A DNA stretch of 64,000 nt from Neurospora tetraspora (Eukaryota > Ascomycota > Sordariomycetes > Sordariales > Sordariaceae). The stretch's first letter is position 1, and each line of letters starts with the position of its first letter. Shown piece by piece: positions 9,852 through 21,002 of this stretch. The DNA lies in the NCBI RefSeq assembly GCF_033439725.1, contig NW_026944383.1, positions 8,184,001 to 8,248,000 on the forward strand, written 5' to 3'. The notes under the pieces are model-generated. The model was given only the letters and a program-made list of their open reading frames with translations, was not told where the DNA came from and searched no databases. The position numbers and the translations under genes were made by a program.

Positions 9852-12665
9852 ATGTCCGTCTTCACCTTCGATCCCAACCCCCCGCGAGTCTCCTCCCCGT
9901 GGCTCAAACCCTCCGAAGGCCCCAGCCGGCGTTCCACTCCGGAGGTCCGCTCATCAACCCCTACCACCACCGGAACCATCCAACCCGACCTCCTCTCCGA
10001 TTATAACGGCATCACCCGTCTCGAAGCCGAGCCCCAAGAGGGCCCGACAGAATACAAGCTGCACCTCCTCCTCCGCCCCCGGCGCAAGTACGAACACAGC
10101 AGCACTTCAACGGCCAAGATTTGCGGCTCTACGCAAAGCAGACCACTGCCTTATGACCCTACTTCTAATTCGTTAAGGGGCACTCCAGTCTCTGTTGGAG
10201 GGTCTTCAGGCGCCACGACAACGAGACAGGATCGCTTTGAGCACTTGACTACGCAGCTGCTATGGAGGCTGCAGCAATCTTGTCCTTACCACGCTAGTTC
10301 CGCGGCTGTTGATCTGGTAATCCCAAAACTGCCGGACCCGGATGAGTTGGCGCGGGATGGGAAGGTTAAGTTGGGCAAGTTGCTCCCTGGCTTGGAAGCG
10401 TCGAGAGGCGCGCTGTATGAGATTGGTGTGGCTGATGATGGCACCCTCGTGGGCCTGACGAGAGACGAGCTGGATGAAAGTTTGGCAAACTTGAGGGTCA
10501 TGGGAGCGAGTTTGGGGTGCAACATGAATGTGTTGAGGATGGTGATTGTGGGCGAGTGCGAGTGGAATGAGTCTTCGGATGAGCCTGGGGATTCGTTATT
10601 CGGAGAACCTCAGGAGATTCGACGCAAGGACAAGTTATGGGTGGCGGAAGCTCTGATCATGCCGGACTTGACTGCTCAAGCTAGCGGTGCTGTGTCTTCG
10701 GCTTTGCCGACCATGAAACAGGGTCCGTTAACCGCGAACCAGTTGCGCGTTACGCTTACAGGGCCGACTACGTCTGGAAAGTCCACGCTTCTGGGCATTT
10801 TGTCTCAAGGAACTCTGGACAATGGCCGTGGAAAAAGCCGGCTCAATTTGCTCAAGCATCCCCACGAAGTAGCTTCTGGCGTCACTTCCTCCGTGGCTCA
10901 AGCACTGGTCGGCTACAACGAAGACGAAATCATCAACGATGCTCACAGCGGAGTTGAATCTTGGATCGACGTCCACGACTTCACCAAGGACGGTCGGCTA
11001 GTCTACCTGGTCGACTCAGCCGGAGCTCCAAGATATCGTAGGACTATCCTCCGCGGTATCGTCGGTTGGGCGCCGCATTGGACATTACTCTGCATAGCAG
11101 CCGATGGCAGCGATGCTTCGCCCTCCGTTGACGCCCCAGCTCCGGGAACCACCCCAACGGGTGGCAGCAACGGCATCGACCTAGCCTCAGCCCACCTCGA
11201 GCTCTGCCTGAGACTCAAGTTGCCTCTAGCAATCATCATCACCAAACTCGATCTCGCATCCAAGCCATCCATCCTCTCCACCCTTACCAAAGCCCTCACA
11301 GGCATCAAGCGAGCCGGCAGAGCTCCAGCCATTCTCAAAGCAGACGCTACCAACCCTTACGAGTTTACCCATGTCTCGCCAACCGAGGAGGCAGCCGTCG
11401 CTAAAATCGCCGACCAACTTGCTTCCAACGGTGACCTCTTATCAGTCGTCCCGATAGTCCTCACCTCCGCCGTCGACGGTCGCGGACTGGGTATGCTGCA
11501 CGCCTTACTTCAGGGCTTGCCTTTACCTCCCACCCCAACCGCACATGACTTTACCGGCCCGGCTCTAAACCCCGAGCAACCGGCTTCGCTCTTTCACATC
11601 GAAGACCAGTACAACCTCGCCGCCTCGTCATCACTAGCAACAGGCGACTCAGACGAGGAAACAGACCTCGGCACCGTAGTAGCAGGCTACCTCCGCTTTG
11701 GAAGTCTGTCAATAGGTGACACGGTAGTAGTCGGTCCCTTCCCTTCTTCCTCCTCCTCCGACGAGACCAGCGACACCCTCAGCCCAGCCACCCCTTCTCT
11801 GGCAGCAATAGCAGCCATAGCCAGCGACAACCACCTCCGCCCGACCCTCTCCGATTTCGAAGCAAACCCTTCATCAGCTGAACTCAACCGCCTTAACTCG
11901 TCGACCAAGGCCAATCCATCTGCTTCTGCTTCCTCGGCAAAGGGGGAGTGGCACACCGCCAAGGTGGTCTCCATCAGAAACCTCCAGCTTCCTGTTCAGA
12001 CACTAGCAGCAGGGCAGGTTGGGTCGATAGGCATGGTTTTTGATCATGCAGCAACTGCAGAGGTGGGTAATGGGAATGGCACAGGGGGAAAGAGGGCAGC
12101 GAGGATAAGAAAGGGGATGGTCCTCGCTGTTCCTGGGAGGCATATGTCGTCGACTACATTGCAGGCTGCCAGTGGGCTTACGGCGGTTTTTGAGGATGGG
12201 GATCATGCTGCTGGTGCTGGTGCTGCTTCTGGTGCTGGTGCTGGTGGTGATGCCGGCGACGAAGACGGAGGGGTAGCCGGTGCGTTGACGGTGGGAAGTT
12301 TGGTGAATGTTTACGTGGCTAGTGTTAGGGCGTCTGCAAGGGTGGTGACGGTCACTCGTCTCACTCCTACTTCCCCTTTCACATCCCCTTCCGCGAATGG
12401 GCCAAAAGAAGAGGACGATGTGTTTAGCTTCGGCGAGGGTGAAGATACCCCTGAGGACCATCTCCACGCCGGCAACGGCAACGGTGATGGCTTGGGTGGT
12501 GATGAGACAAGAAAGAAGGGATGTGAAGTCCAACTCGAACTCTTATCCAACCGCGAGTGGATCGAGCTAGGTTCGAGGATCTTGATATTGGGTGATAATG
12601 GGAGTCGGGATCGGTCGTCGCGGTTGGAGGGGTATGTGGGGAGGGTTGTTGAGATTGTTGAGTGA
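9852..12665 (+). CDS. GTPBP1/GTPBP2-like translational GTPase
   Basis: Intronless, 937 residues, within the long range seen for fungal members. The order matches the GTPBP1 branch of the EF-Tu superfamily: a non-conserved N-terminus; G1 GPTTSGKST (304-312), followed by a LLGILSQGTLDNGRGKSR block much like the LLGVLTHGELDNGRG of animal GTPBP1; a G2 region HPHEVASGVTSSV; a G3-like DSAGAPRY (388-395); and G4 TKLD (464-467). Domain 2/3 beta-barrel segments follow. The family acts in ribosome-associated quality control and exosome-linked mRNA decay (known for animals). The G3 His of classic factors (DxAGH) is Ala392 here. The C-terminal half contains Ser-rich and Gly/Ala-rich low-complexity inserts (about 745-820). 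Family is certain from motifs; the fungal role is inferred. Confidence 0.85.
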   Translation: MSVFTFDPNPPRVSSPWLKPSEGPSRRSTPEVRSSTPTTTGTIQPDLLSDYNGITRLEAEPQEGPTEYKLHLLLRPRRKYEHSSTSTAKICGSTQSRPLPYDPTSNSLRGTPVSVGGSSGATTTRQDRFEHLTTQLLWRLQQSCPYHASSAAVDLVIPKLPDPDELARDGKVKLGKLLPGLEASRGALYEIGVADDGTLVGLTRDELDESLANLRVMGASLGCNMNVLRMVIVGECEWNESSDEPGDSLFGEPQEIRRKDKLWVAEALIMPDLTAQASGAVSSALPTMKQGPLTANQLRVTLTGPTTSGKSTLLGILSQGTLDNGRGKSRLNLLKHPHEVASGVTSSVAQALVGYNEDEIINDAHSGVESWIDVHDFTKDGRLVYLVDSAGAPRYRRTILRGIVGWAPHWTLLCIAADGSDASPSVDAPAPGTTPTGGSNGIDLASAHLELCLRLKLPLAIIITKLDLASKPSILSTLTKALTGIKRAGRAPAILKADATNPYEFTHVSPTEEAAVAKIADQLASNGDLLSVVPIVLTSAVDGRGLGMLHALLQGLPLPPTPTAHDFTGPALNPEQPASLFHIEDQYNLAASSSLATGDSDEETDLGTVVAGYLRFGSLSIGDTVVVGPFPSSSSSDETSDTLSPATPSLAAIAAIASDNHLRPTLSDFEANPSSAELNRLNSSTKANPSASASSAKGEWHTAKVVSIRNLQLPVQTLAAGQVGSIGMVFDHAATAEVGNGNGTGGKRAARIRKGMVLAVPGRHMSSTTLQAASGLTAVFEDGDHAAGAGAASGAGAGGDAGDEDGGVAGALTVGSLVNVYVASVRASARVVTVTRLTPTSPFTSPSANGPKEEDDVFSFGEGEDTPEDHLHAGNGNGDGLGGDETRKKGCEVQLELLSNREWIELGSRILILGDNGSRDRSSRLEGYVGRVVEIVE

Positions 12666-13221
12666 TTCATGTTTTTGTTTCTGTCGTTTGAGTACCGACA
12701 TGAGCGAGTGCATTTTTGGCTTACATTATTTTGGATCAGTGAACCTTGTTGGCTTTTGTTGTTGTTGTCACAGCGTTGTTGATTCTGTCATGATGTTGGA
12801 AACTTGTTTGATGGCATAGTAGCTGTAATCGTGGTAGATTTCGCCGGTATGAGTAGTCGTTTGTTTAGCCTGAATAAATTACATTTTTGTATGAAGACCT
12901 AGGTGGTCTCGTCGTCGAATAGACACTTTTCTGTCGTCTAACCAACACATGACACACAGCCAGCATGTCTTGCTCTACCCATTACTCTCGAAGCTTATGC
13001 GCGCAGCCACACAGAAGGAGCAGAGACAATATACCCAACATTCAACTGGTTTATCTCTCGCTGTCTTCCTCTCTTTTCCCTTTGACCTCCTCCGAGTCCA
13101 ATCCACACCCCCTCTACTACACTACATTTCCCACTTCCCACCCCCTCCCCCTCCCAGATCCAGTCCCGTTACCCCTTCCCTTCCCTTCCCTTCTTTATTC
13201 ACATTCCCCAAACCACCCACA
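12666..13221. other. convergent intergenic region
   Basis: 3' flanks of the GTPBP1-like gene (plus) and EMC6 (minus). A C/T-rich stretch at about 13080-13230 makes proline-rich chance frames. No gene is supported. Confidence 0.55.
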
Positions 13222-13749
13222 CTAAGCCCTAACCAACCCATAAAACAACGTCCAAGTCAACACAAACCCCGCAAACCCATTCATGATCCCGCCCGCCCAA
13301 AACTCAAACCCACCCCTAAAGTACTTGGTCACTCCTCCCACCCCGCTCCCCAAGCCGTTCCCCGTTCCTTTGTTGTCTTTGTATTCTTTCGGGGATGACG
13401 AGGAGAGAGGAGCGACGCGGACGAGGTATACCAGGAAGGAGGTGAGCAGGGAGAAGAAGATGTAGAAGAGGAAGCCTGAGTAGGATTCGAGACCTAGGAT
13501 GCCGGCGCTGATGCCGAAGAGGGAGGCGGAGAGGGATTGGAGGTTTTGGAGGGACTGGATAAACATGGGGGGTTAGTGGCTGTTGGGGGAGGGGAGCTGT
13601 GGGAGCCGGACGAAGGGGGAGCTTTATGGAGGGGGAGGGGGAAGAGGGGGAAATGCTGGAAAGGTAAAACAAACAAAACAAACCTTGGAGTTATGCATCA
13701 CACTCTCCTGCACAATCGGCGAAATCTGGTAGTCTCGTTCGGACAACAT
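13222..13749 (-). CDS. emc6: ER membrane protein complex subunit 6 (EMC6)
   Basis: Two exons on the minus strand, 13749-13684 and 13554-13222, giving 132 residues. EMC6 is a core membrane subunit of the ER membrane protein complex, which inserts tail-anchored and multipass proteins. The short N-terminus (MLSERDYQISPIVQESVMHNSK) matches the cytosolic EMC6 start. Exon 2 supplies the conserved SLQNLQSLSASLFGISAGILGLES helix, a second hydrophobic segment (GFLFYIFFSLLTSFLVYLVRV) and a third near the C-terminus (GFAGFVLTWTLFYGL). A Ser/Lys/Gly loop separates helices 2 and 3 and is longer than in yeast, which explains the length above yeast Emc6 (108 aa). The intron runs from 13683 to 13555. An ATG just inside the acceptor would give a truncated protein and is not used in this model. 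Confidence 0.88.
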
Positions 13750-13782
13750 CTTGGCTTGGCCTTGATTATCTCTTTGTAAGGG

Positions 13783-13815
13783 GGGTATGGATATGGGTAT
13801 GGGTATGGGTATAAT
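13783..13815. repeat. GGGTAT microsatellite upstream of EMC6
   Basis: About five near-perfect copies of a GGGTAT hexamer lie 35-65 bases upstream of the EMC6 start codon, in its promoter or leader. Confidence 0.7.
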
Positions 13816-15527
13816 TTGATTGCGCGTATGGTGGTCGTGTATCCCGTCCCGCGTGTATCTCGTCTATCTGGCGCCAGGCCTAGGTATGCGACAAGAGCTG
13901 CCTGGTAGATACTGACTGCTGTCGATATTGTGGCCTGTGGGAGTTTGATGCGCAACAGCCAATTTACCCCGGATCTTCGTCTTCTTTTCGTCCCTTCGTT
14001 TCGTTTCGCCTGTTTCGTATGTCTCGTTTCACGTCGTGGGTCGTTGAGATGGTGATGCACTTGGTGGTGTCGTTGATCGCGTGGAGCCGCAACTGTCAAT
14101 TGACCCAGCTTGTCCAGGTGCCAGCGTCAGGGAAACGGAGCTGAGCTCAGCGATGCCTGCCCCGACTGCCGCGGCGTCATGCAGTGCCAGGTGAGCTGAG
14201 CTGGGGCAGGCAGCAGGGCACGTGGCAGGGGTTCAGCTGGTACACTAAGAACCTCTACGGCTTCATTGCCGGGTCCCGTCGGGTGGAAGCTTTGGCCCGT
14301 CGATCCGTCGTAATCTTATCGTATCTTACCGTTTTGAATCGGCCAGTCGGCGTCAGCGACGGTGACACGGCGACTGGCGTGAATTGGGGTAATTTCCAGG
14401 GTTGGAGAAGAGGACCCGCCGGTCATGACAGGGTTCAAGGTGCAGTAGCGTAACGGTCCAACCTCCTGATCGTTGTCACATCGGGCTGGATCTCCCAGCC
14501 TGTCTTTTTTTTTTTTATATTGGGGCTCCTTCTTCACCGATACAAAGGCTGAGCTCTATGGATCACTCCTGGGAGTGACATAACTGTGCGACGTTGGACC
14601 TGTTTATCCTTCAGCTTTCACTTTGCTGGCATTTGGTAACTGGAGACAGCAGATAACAAGACGGTAAGATACGAACCCCCTGGTTCGCGAGTTGCAGACG
14701 AGTGGCGTCAAATTTAACGTCATCTGCCAGGGTTCCGTGACCTTTAATGAGCATCCCCAGGACCAGAAAGCTGTTATTTTCGGACTCAACTGTGGAGAGA
14801 TTCACTTGTTGAGAAAAGGAAGGCTTCCATAATCATTCCACTAGTATTGGCGGCACTTATCACAATCCACAATTTCCCTCTTGGGGGGACGTCAGTCGCT
14901 CGTTCGTTGTCTCGGAGGTCCGGTTCTACTCCGTTTCGTCGACGTCCACTCGGTCATTCTCCATCCGTCATCAATAGTTCACTTACACCAATTTCCAACC
15001 TCGACACTCCTTTTCAACATCGACAACATACAACCACCCAGACCACGATAGACCACGATCGATCGAATCTCGACAGCGTTACGGAACAACAAAGACGAAA
15101 GGGCATATGCACCGATAGCCGACAGCGCTAGTACCTTGACTACACTACTCGAACACATCACCTTGCGCCGCACTCTCCATTCGCACGTCTCGACCACCTC
15201 GCATAGCATAAGCGACACCAAGAAAACCCACCGATTCTCAGTTCACAGCCACATTTCACCACGCGCATCTTTGCAGAACAACGGACATTTGGGGGAACCG
15301 GGACTTGAAACAAGGAAACTGCGTGGTGCCGCCGGCCTTGTGTCTGTCCTCCGTTGGTGAACAAGGGGACAAACACATCTCTCTTGCCTCTTCCTTGTTT
15401 AGTGCCGCCTGGCGCCAGATGGAGAGCTAGCACCACACATCGTCTGCACGTTTCTTTGTTGGATGTTCCTCCGTTCACCTGTCCGAGTCCCGTCGTTGTC
15501 CGAGTTCGTCCGGTTGTGGTGGCATCC
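13816..15527. other. divergent intergenic region, EMC6 / vezatin-like gene
   Basis: Shared promoter space of two divergent genes. No frame resembles a known family. A T11 run lies near 14507-14517. The segment 14850-15500 has the look of a 5' leader for the gene starting at 15528. Confidence 0.5.
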
Positions 15528-17741
15528 ATGGAGACCGTAATTCAGGATTGCGAGCCTCTTGCCAATTATATCAAGGGTTCGCTTATTTACCTCACACTCA
15601 TTGTCCATCTTTTAAGCCACAACATCCTCTGACCGGTTACTTGCCATGACAGATCAAGGCGAAGAAACAAGCAACAATAACTGGCCAACACCGCCGGCCT
15701 CCGCCTCCGACTCCGACCACAATGGCCACTTCCACGATGCCCACGATGACCGCGTCTCCGAGCACAGCATCTCACCCCCCTCTTCCCCCAACTTCGCTCC
15801 CGTAGGCCGCCCCATGGTCCGCAAGCGGTTTCGAAAGAATGCTCCCGAACCAATACACCTCGAGATCCCTCACCGCATGAAGCGATACAGCTCGCTCGGC
15901 TCGTTACATGACTCCTACTCTGTAAGGTTCTACGCTCAAATAATAGGGGCCATGTGGGTTGAACTAATAACGTACGTTCGTGGTGAAAAGAAAGCCGTAA
16001 CAGCGAGGATAGACCGCGCCGACAACCAGAAATTCATCGAGCAGTTCCGGTACACGATCGTCGCTTCGCAGTTGTTGAGTGGACATTCGGTTGCTGGACT
16101 TAATCACTTCTACCGAAACCAGGACGCCGATGCTTCGAAAGGGCAGAGTAACGATGTCGTACTACCGAATTCGACGGGGTTGATAGCGACGGCTGCGGGA
16201 GCGTTGGTGGTAGCGTTGGGGATCCGGTGGTTGTGCTTGGGAGGTTATACCCGCTTGACGAAGAGGGGGGTTTTGATCACCGTGGTGGTGGCGGTGGCGG
16301 TGGGAATGATGGCGCACTTTTATATCCGAAAACAGTGGTTAAGATATGTGAGGAATAAGGCACTGGCTGAGGTTGCTACTTTCGTGGCCAAGAGTCAGGA
16401 TTGGGATAGTGCTACTAGTGCGGCGCTGTCGTTGATTCAGGAGGTTGAGCTTGTGTCGAGGGGTTATAGGCTGTGAGTATCTCCCGAAAACTTCCGGAAG
16501 AAACAGTGTGAGTATCCGTGGCTAACAGACATGTAGGAGCGCACCACTACCGCCTATCAGCAGAATTGAGGACCGAAGCCAAACGAGACGATGCGGACGC
16601 CTGCGCAAGGCTCTTAAGCAGCGGTTTGCTGATATGATCAAGAGTTATATCCAAGTGACGACAGCGGTGAAGGGGCTTTCGGAACAGTTGGATCTGGAAA
16701 AGTACTACGACGTTTACGACATTACCGACTTTGACATTTCCGATGCGATGCAAGGGTTTCCGGAGGATGCGACGGAGGAGGCCGAGTCATTACGGGTGCT
16801 CAAGATTGCCGCTGCTCGGTTTCACACTATCCGCAAGTTGCTTCTCTGCGCTTTGCTTGCGTTCGAGGCAACGGGAGATAACAGCGATTTTGTGCGGTGG
16901 TCAACGGCGGCTCAGTGTCTCAACCAGCTGAGCAGTCTGACAGGCGATTGCTACGAGAGGCTTCGTCTCCTCTTGAGTGATGAAGAGAGTATGTTATCCC
17001 ATCCTTTTTCTCCCGCAACCATGAAATCTAACAAAAACAGGCTTCCCCGCCATCCCCGAAACCAAGTTCCCTCTTTCCCCCAACCGCGAAAAGCGACGAA
17101 CGCAATTCCGCAAGCTCAACTCTCTATCGACGGGCATCCGCGGTCTCCAAGCCAAGCTGGCACTGTTGCGTGAAGAGTCCGAGAAAGCACTCAACGAAGC
17201 CGACGATATCTCTGAAGTTGGTTTCGACCTCATGTCGCAATACGAGTCTATCGGCCAAGACCTCAAGATGCTGCAACAAGCCTGGGAGGACGGCAAGGCT
17301 GCCCTAGCATCAGGAATCGACCGCAATGAGAAACGGATTTCGTCTATGAGCATGCTGTACTCGCCTTCTACCTCTTTGAGCGGGTTAACCACCGTCGGCG
17401 AAGAGAACGAAACCGGTGGCGGAGCGGAGGATGCGCTGAAAGCGCTAAACGGGGAGACTTCTCCCACACGAAACTCTTCGCCAGGTTCCAACGAGCCCGA
17501 TGTGTTCGAGGCGGTTGCGCTACCAACTAGGCCAAGGAGTATGCTGACCAGGGACGAGAGGAGGGTGAAAGTGAAGGAGGAGAGGGATATGAGAGCGATG
17601 CAGAGGGAGAAGCAAGAAGCGAGTAGGGGCATGTTGAAGGAGTTGGAAATGGTGATTAATTTGCGGCCGAAGAGGCATACTACCGCGGGCCCAGCAGGTG
17701 GAAACGGGGGGAGTGCGGCGCCGACGAGGATCTCTTTATGA
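15528..17741 (+). CDS. vezatin/Inp2-like myosin-binding peroxisomal membrane protein
   Basis: Four-exon model: 15528-15576, 15653-16472, 16537-16988, 17041-17741, giving 673 residues. The first exon encodes METVIQDCEPLANYIK and joins to DQGEET. Its donor (GTTCGC) is weak but the branch-like CTCTGAC is good. The fallback start is the ATG at 15646 (659 residues). The protein has a disordered Ser/Pro/His N-terminus, then two adjacent hydrophobic segments (GLIATAAGALVVALGIRWLCL and GVLITVVVAVAVGMMAHFYI). The block FVAKSQDWDSATSAALSLIQEVELVSRGYRLSAPLPPISRIE (split here at residues encoded across exons 2-3) is typical of the fungal myosin-binding domain of the vezatin/Inp2 family. Helical and coiled-coil-like segments and a charged C-terminus follow. 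In yeast, Inp2 links peroxisomes to myosin V for inheritance; that role is inferred here. Confidence 0.78.
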
Positions 17742-18701
17742 CGACATTTCACTTGCGACATCTTTTTTTCCGGTTTTCCTTTCTTCGATCATAATCTTGC
17801 ATGGCATTGCGCGCAGACAAAAGAGAGGGGCGAACAACAACAAGAAGGCCAGCTTGCCAGTTTTCTTACAACAACAACTTTGGGTAGAATGGCATTTTGA
17901 CGGATACACACCATGGAATCATTGAAAGCTGGGGCGCGCAAGCGAGCGATGGGATACAGAATTTAACGGCGTTTACTTTTATACAGACGATCTTGGGCTG
18001 GCATTCTGTGACAAATTCTTGAGTTGAGAGAGGGTGTAAGATAGGTGATAATGTAATAAGCAAAATATTGAAGAATGGAGGTAAATCATATCGGAGCAAA
18101 CATGCCTTCAACCTCGCCGGCGAGAGACACGATCCAAACAAAAGATTCAGGGGTTCATCAGGAGCTTGCAGGAAGGAGGCACCCACTGAAAACGCGAAGA
18201 TTGCGCCTGAAAGGAGACTAAAAGCGCTGAGAACGGGACCGTGCACCGGGAGCTAGCCCGAAGCGGTAAATCAATTAAGCCTAACCCCGGTTCAGCGCGT
18301 TTAGCAACGATTAGCAGGCGCGTCAAGTCGCGAAGTGGGTGTTCCACCACCTGTATGGTTCTTTCTTTTATCATTGCCTGCCTGTTGCAGCTTTTTGAAC
18401 AAAACCATCCCGTTCACGCCAACTCTTCCCAATTCCAATCTTTTCTCTTCTTCTTTCTTCGTCAAACCACGAGCGCCTCCCTCTCCCGAAGTGATACCCA
18501 GCGCGCGCATCGCCTGTTATACCCTCAAGTTTTTTTCTTCCCTCTTTTCTTTTTTTTTCACGAGTTCAGTAATTCACATCCATCAGTATGTCGTCTCTGT
18601 CCACGAGCGTGAAGCTTCCTCGCTGCCTGCCTGGCACTAGGAGGGAAGGATGGAACAAAAAGTGATGGGTTGCTGACTGGAGGTCTACAACAACAACAGA
18701 A
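17742..18701. promoter_or_regulatory. PCNA upstream region
   Basis: Contains the 3' flank of the vezatin-like gene and the PCNA promoter and leader. Three CGCG cores lie close together (about 18296, 18320 and 18333), with another CGCGCG near 18510. They resemble degenerate MluI-box cores but none is a full ACGCGT. CT-rich leader sequence precedes the ATG. No other gene is seen. Confidence 0.45.
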
Positions 18702-19621
18702 ATGCTTGAAGCACGGTTGGAGCAGGCGTCGATCCTGAAGAAGGTATGTCATGTCCTCTTCCTGTCAAGAGCTTGAGGGAAGAAGACGCCCACTAACTTT
18801 GTAATGATGTGATGTCCAGGTCGTCGACGCCATCAAGGACCTCGTGCAGGACTGCAACTTCGACTGCAACGACTCGGGCATCGCCCTGCAAGCCATGGAC
18901 AACTCGCACGTCGCGCTCGTGTCCATGATGCTCAAGACGGAGACCTTCTCGCCCTTCCGGTGCGACCGCAACATCGCGCTCGGCGTCAACCTGACGTCGC
19001 TGACCAAGGTGCTCCGCGCCGCGCAGAACGAGGACATCCTGACGCTCAAGGCCGAGGACGCGCCCGACGTGCTCAACCTCGTCTTTGAGTCTTCCGAAAA
19101 CGACCGCATCTCCGAGTACGACCTCAAGCTCATGGACATTGACCAGGAGCACCTGGGTATTCCTGATACCGAGTACGCGGCCACCATCAGCATGCCGTCG
19201 GCCGAGTTCAAGCGGATTACTACTGATCTCATGGCCATGAGCGAGAGCGTCAACATCGAGGCGAGCAAGGACGGCGTCAAGTTTAGCTGCCAGGGCGATA
19301 TCGGCAACGGCAGCATTACCCTCCGCCAGCACACCAATGTCGACAAGCCGAGCGAGAATATCGAGATTGAGTTGAGCGAGCCGGTTTCCCTCACATTCTC
19401 GCTCAAGTACCTGGTCAACTTTTGCAAGGCGAGCGCGCTGTCGAGCACGGTCAAGATCTGCCTCTCCAACGAGGTGCCGCTTTTGGTCGAGTACAACATT
19501 TCGGCTAGCAGCTATTTGAGGTTCTATCTTGCGCCCAAGGTATGTCTTTGTCGTCTTGGTGGTTGTTCTCGTATGTGTGATGCTAACTGGGGGTGTTTTA
19601 CAGATTGGCGACGAGGAGTAA
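18702..19621 (+). CDS. pcn: proliferating cell nuclear antigen (DNA sliding clamp)
   Basis: Three exons: 18702-18743, 18820-19539, 19604-19621, giving 259 residues, the usual PCNA length. PCNA is the homotrimeric clamp that tethers DNA polymerases delta/epsilon and recruits PIP-box partners in the nucleus. The N-terminus [32 protein letters not shown] is canonical. [23 protein letters not shown], the interdomain region near [14 protein letters not shown], and APKIGDEE at the C-terminus are all recognisable. The last exon supplies only IGDEE and the stop. Introns after codon 14 and before IGDEE both have clean GTATGT donors. The nearby dUTPase gene shares an S-phase role but not a promoter. 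Identification is secure. Confidence 0.97.
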
Positions 19622-21002
19622 ACGCCCCATGTATCTCCAACCGAACCACATGTTTGTTACAAACGACAACAACCACGAACTACGCCGTCTTTGCATGTAC
19701 GCGATGCTGGGAATCTACACCCTTCATGGATACCTCGAGTTGTTATAAAAGTCTCTTGGGGAGGAATGCAGTCATGTAGAAGATAAGGGTTGATGATGAG
19801 AAGAAAATGGGCTATGAAGAAAAGAAATTTGTGTTTTGAAAGAGTCTGGCATTAGTACACACAAAGTTTTAGAGGGCGTTTTGTTCTTTCTGTTGCGAAG
19901 ATGAGTGCTTAGGGAAGAAGATGCCGTGCTGTAGGCGGATGAGGTGTCAATGAATATCACGATGGCATCTAACATCTTCATCTCTTTTACAAGTAAGAGA
20001 CACTATGCTTGTGGAAGGGTCGTCATTGTCTTCTTCTACGATGTCTTGCGCTAACATTGGGAAACTGTTCGTCTTCTAGTTGACCATCACTACTTGGGAT
20101 TTCAGCTGAGTCCGGTTTTGGCATCCGAAAATCAAATCATCACTCCTGACATCACAGCTTCATGTTAAACACCTTTCAACGTTTTTCGTCCGATGAAGTT
20201 GATGTTCACCACAAGCATCTTCCCCACAATGTTCGTTCAATGTTACCCACCTGCGTGACGTCCCGCAGGGCGGGCACCAGCGGGTTAGGGGCCATGAGGG
20301 GCCCTTAAGGCGGGGTCTTCTTGGTCCGATAGTCGCGCCCTGCAGGAAACTTTTGGCGGGGCAAACCACCTGGAATTGGTTCCTGGAAAGAGTCATTGAC
20401 GCGGCCCTGTGCGATGACCTCGACCGTTAACGGCGAATTTTTGGACCCTTCTTCGAGGACGATGACCTGAGGTTGGATGACGATGCTTGACTCGGGAATC
20501 GGGGTGACACAGGAGGGCGATATCGCTGATGTTTTCTACAATTGCTTCCTATCATTTCATAGAATCTAATTGAGATCAAAATTTTTGTTGGTCAGCTACG
20601 TCTTTTGTTCAAGTTGTCATTGCGATCCATACCGCTGACAGACCAGGGTCTGGGATCGTATGTGTCATGGTACGGAATCTTTTCGGAATCTTCTTGACCC
20701 GGTGATCATCTTTGCTTGGACTTGAGACAGACTTTCTCTTGACAACAAATATTCCTACATCTTTGGGTTCTGAACCAATTCTCAACATCTCCTCGAGATC
20801 TCAAGCAGCCGATTATATAGAGACGATCTACATCACCGAATCTACAGACCGTTGAGTCTTTGCGTACCTCTTCTACCAACGATCGAGATCCTTTGCGCCG
20901 CCATTCTACGCCGCAGTACATTTACCGAACATAACCGGTTCGAATAACGACTCCAGAGTCCCATCTTTCCTCTACACCATCCAGAAGCCGAATTAGGTCA
21001 CA
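19622..21002. other. intergenic region PCNA / pyridoxal kinase
   Basis: Both neighbours are on the plus strand. No frame has family resemblance; a 78-codon minus frame at 20160-20396 looks like chance coding. The final ~150 bases lead into the pyridoxal kinase ATG. Confidence 0.5.
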
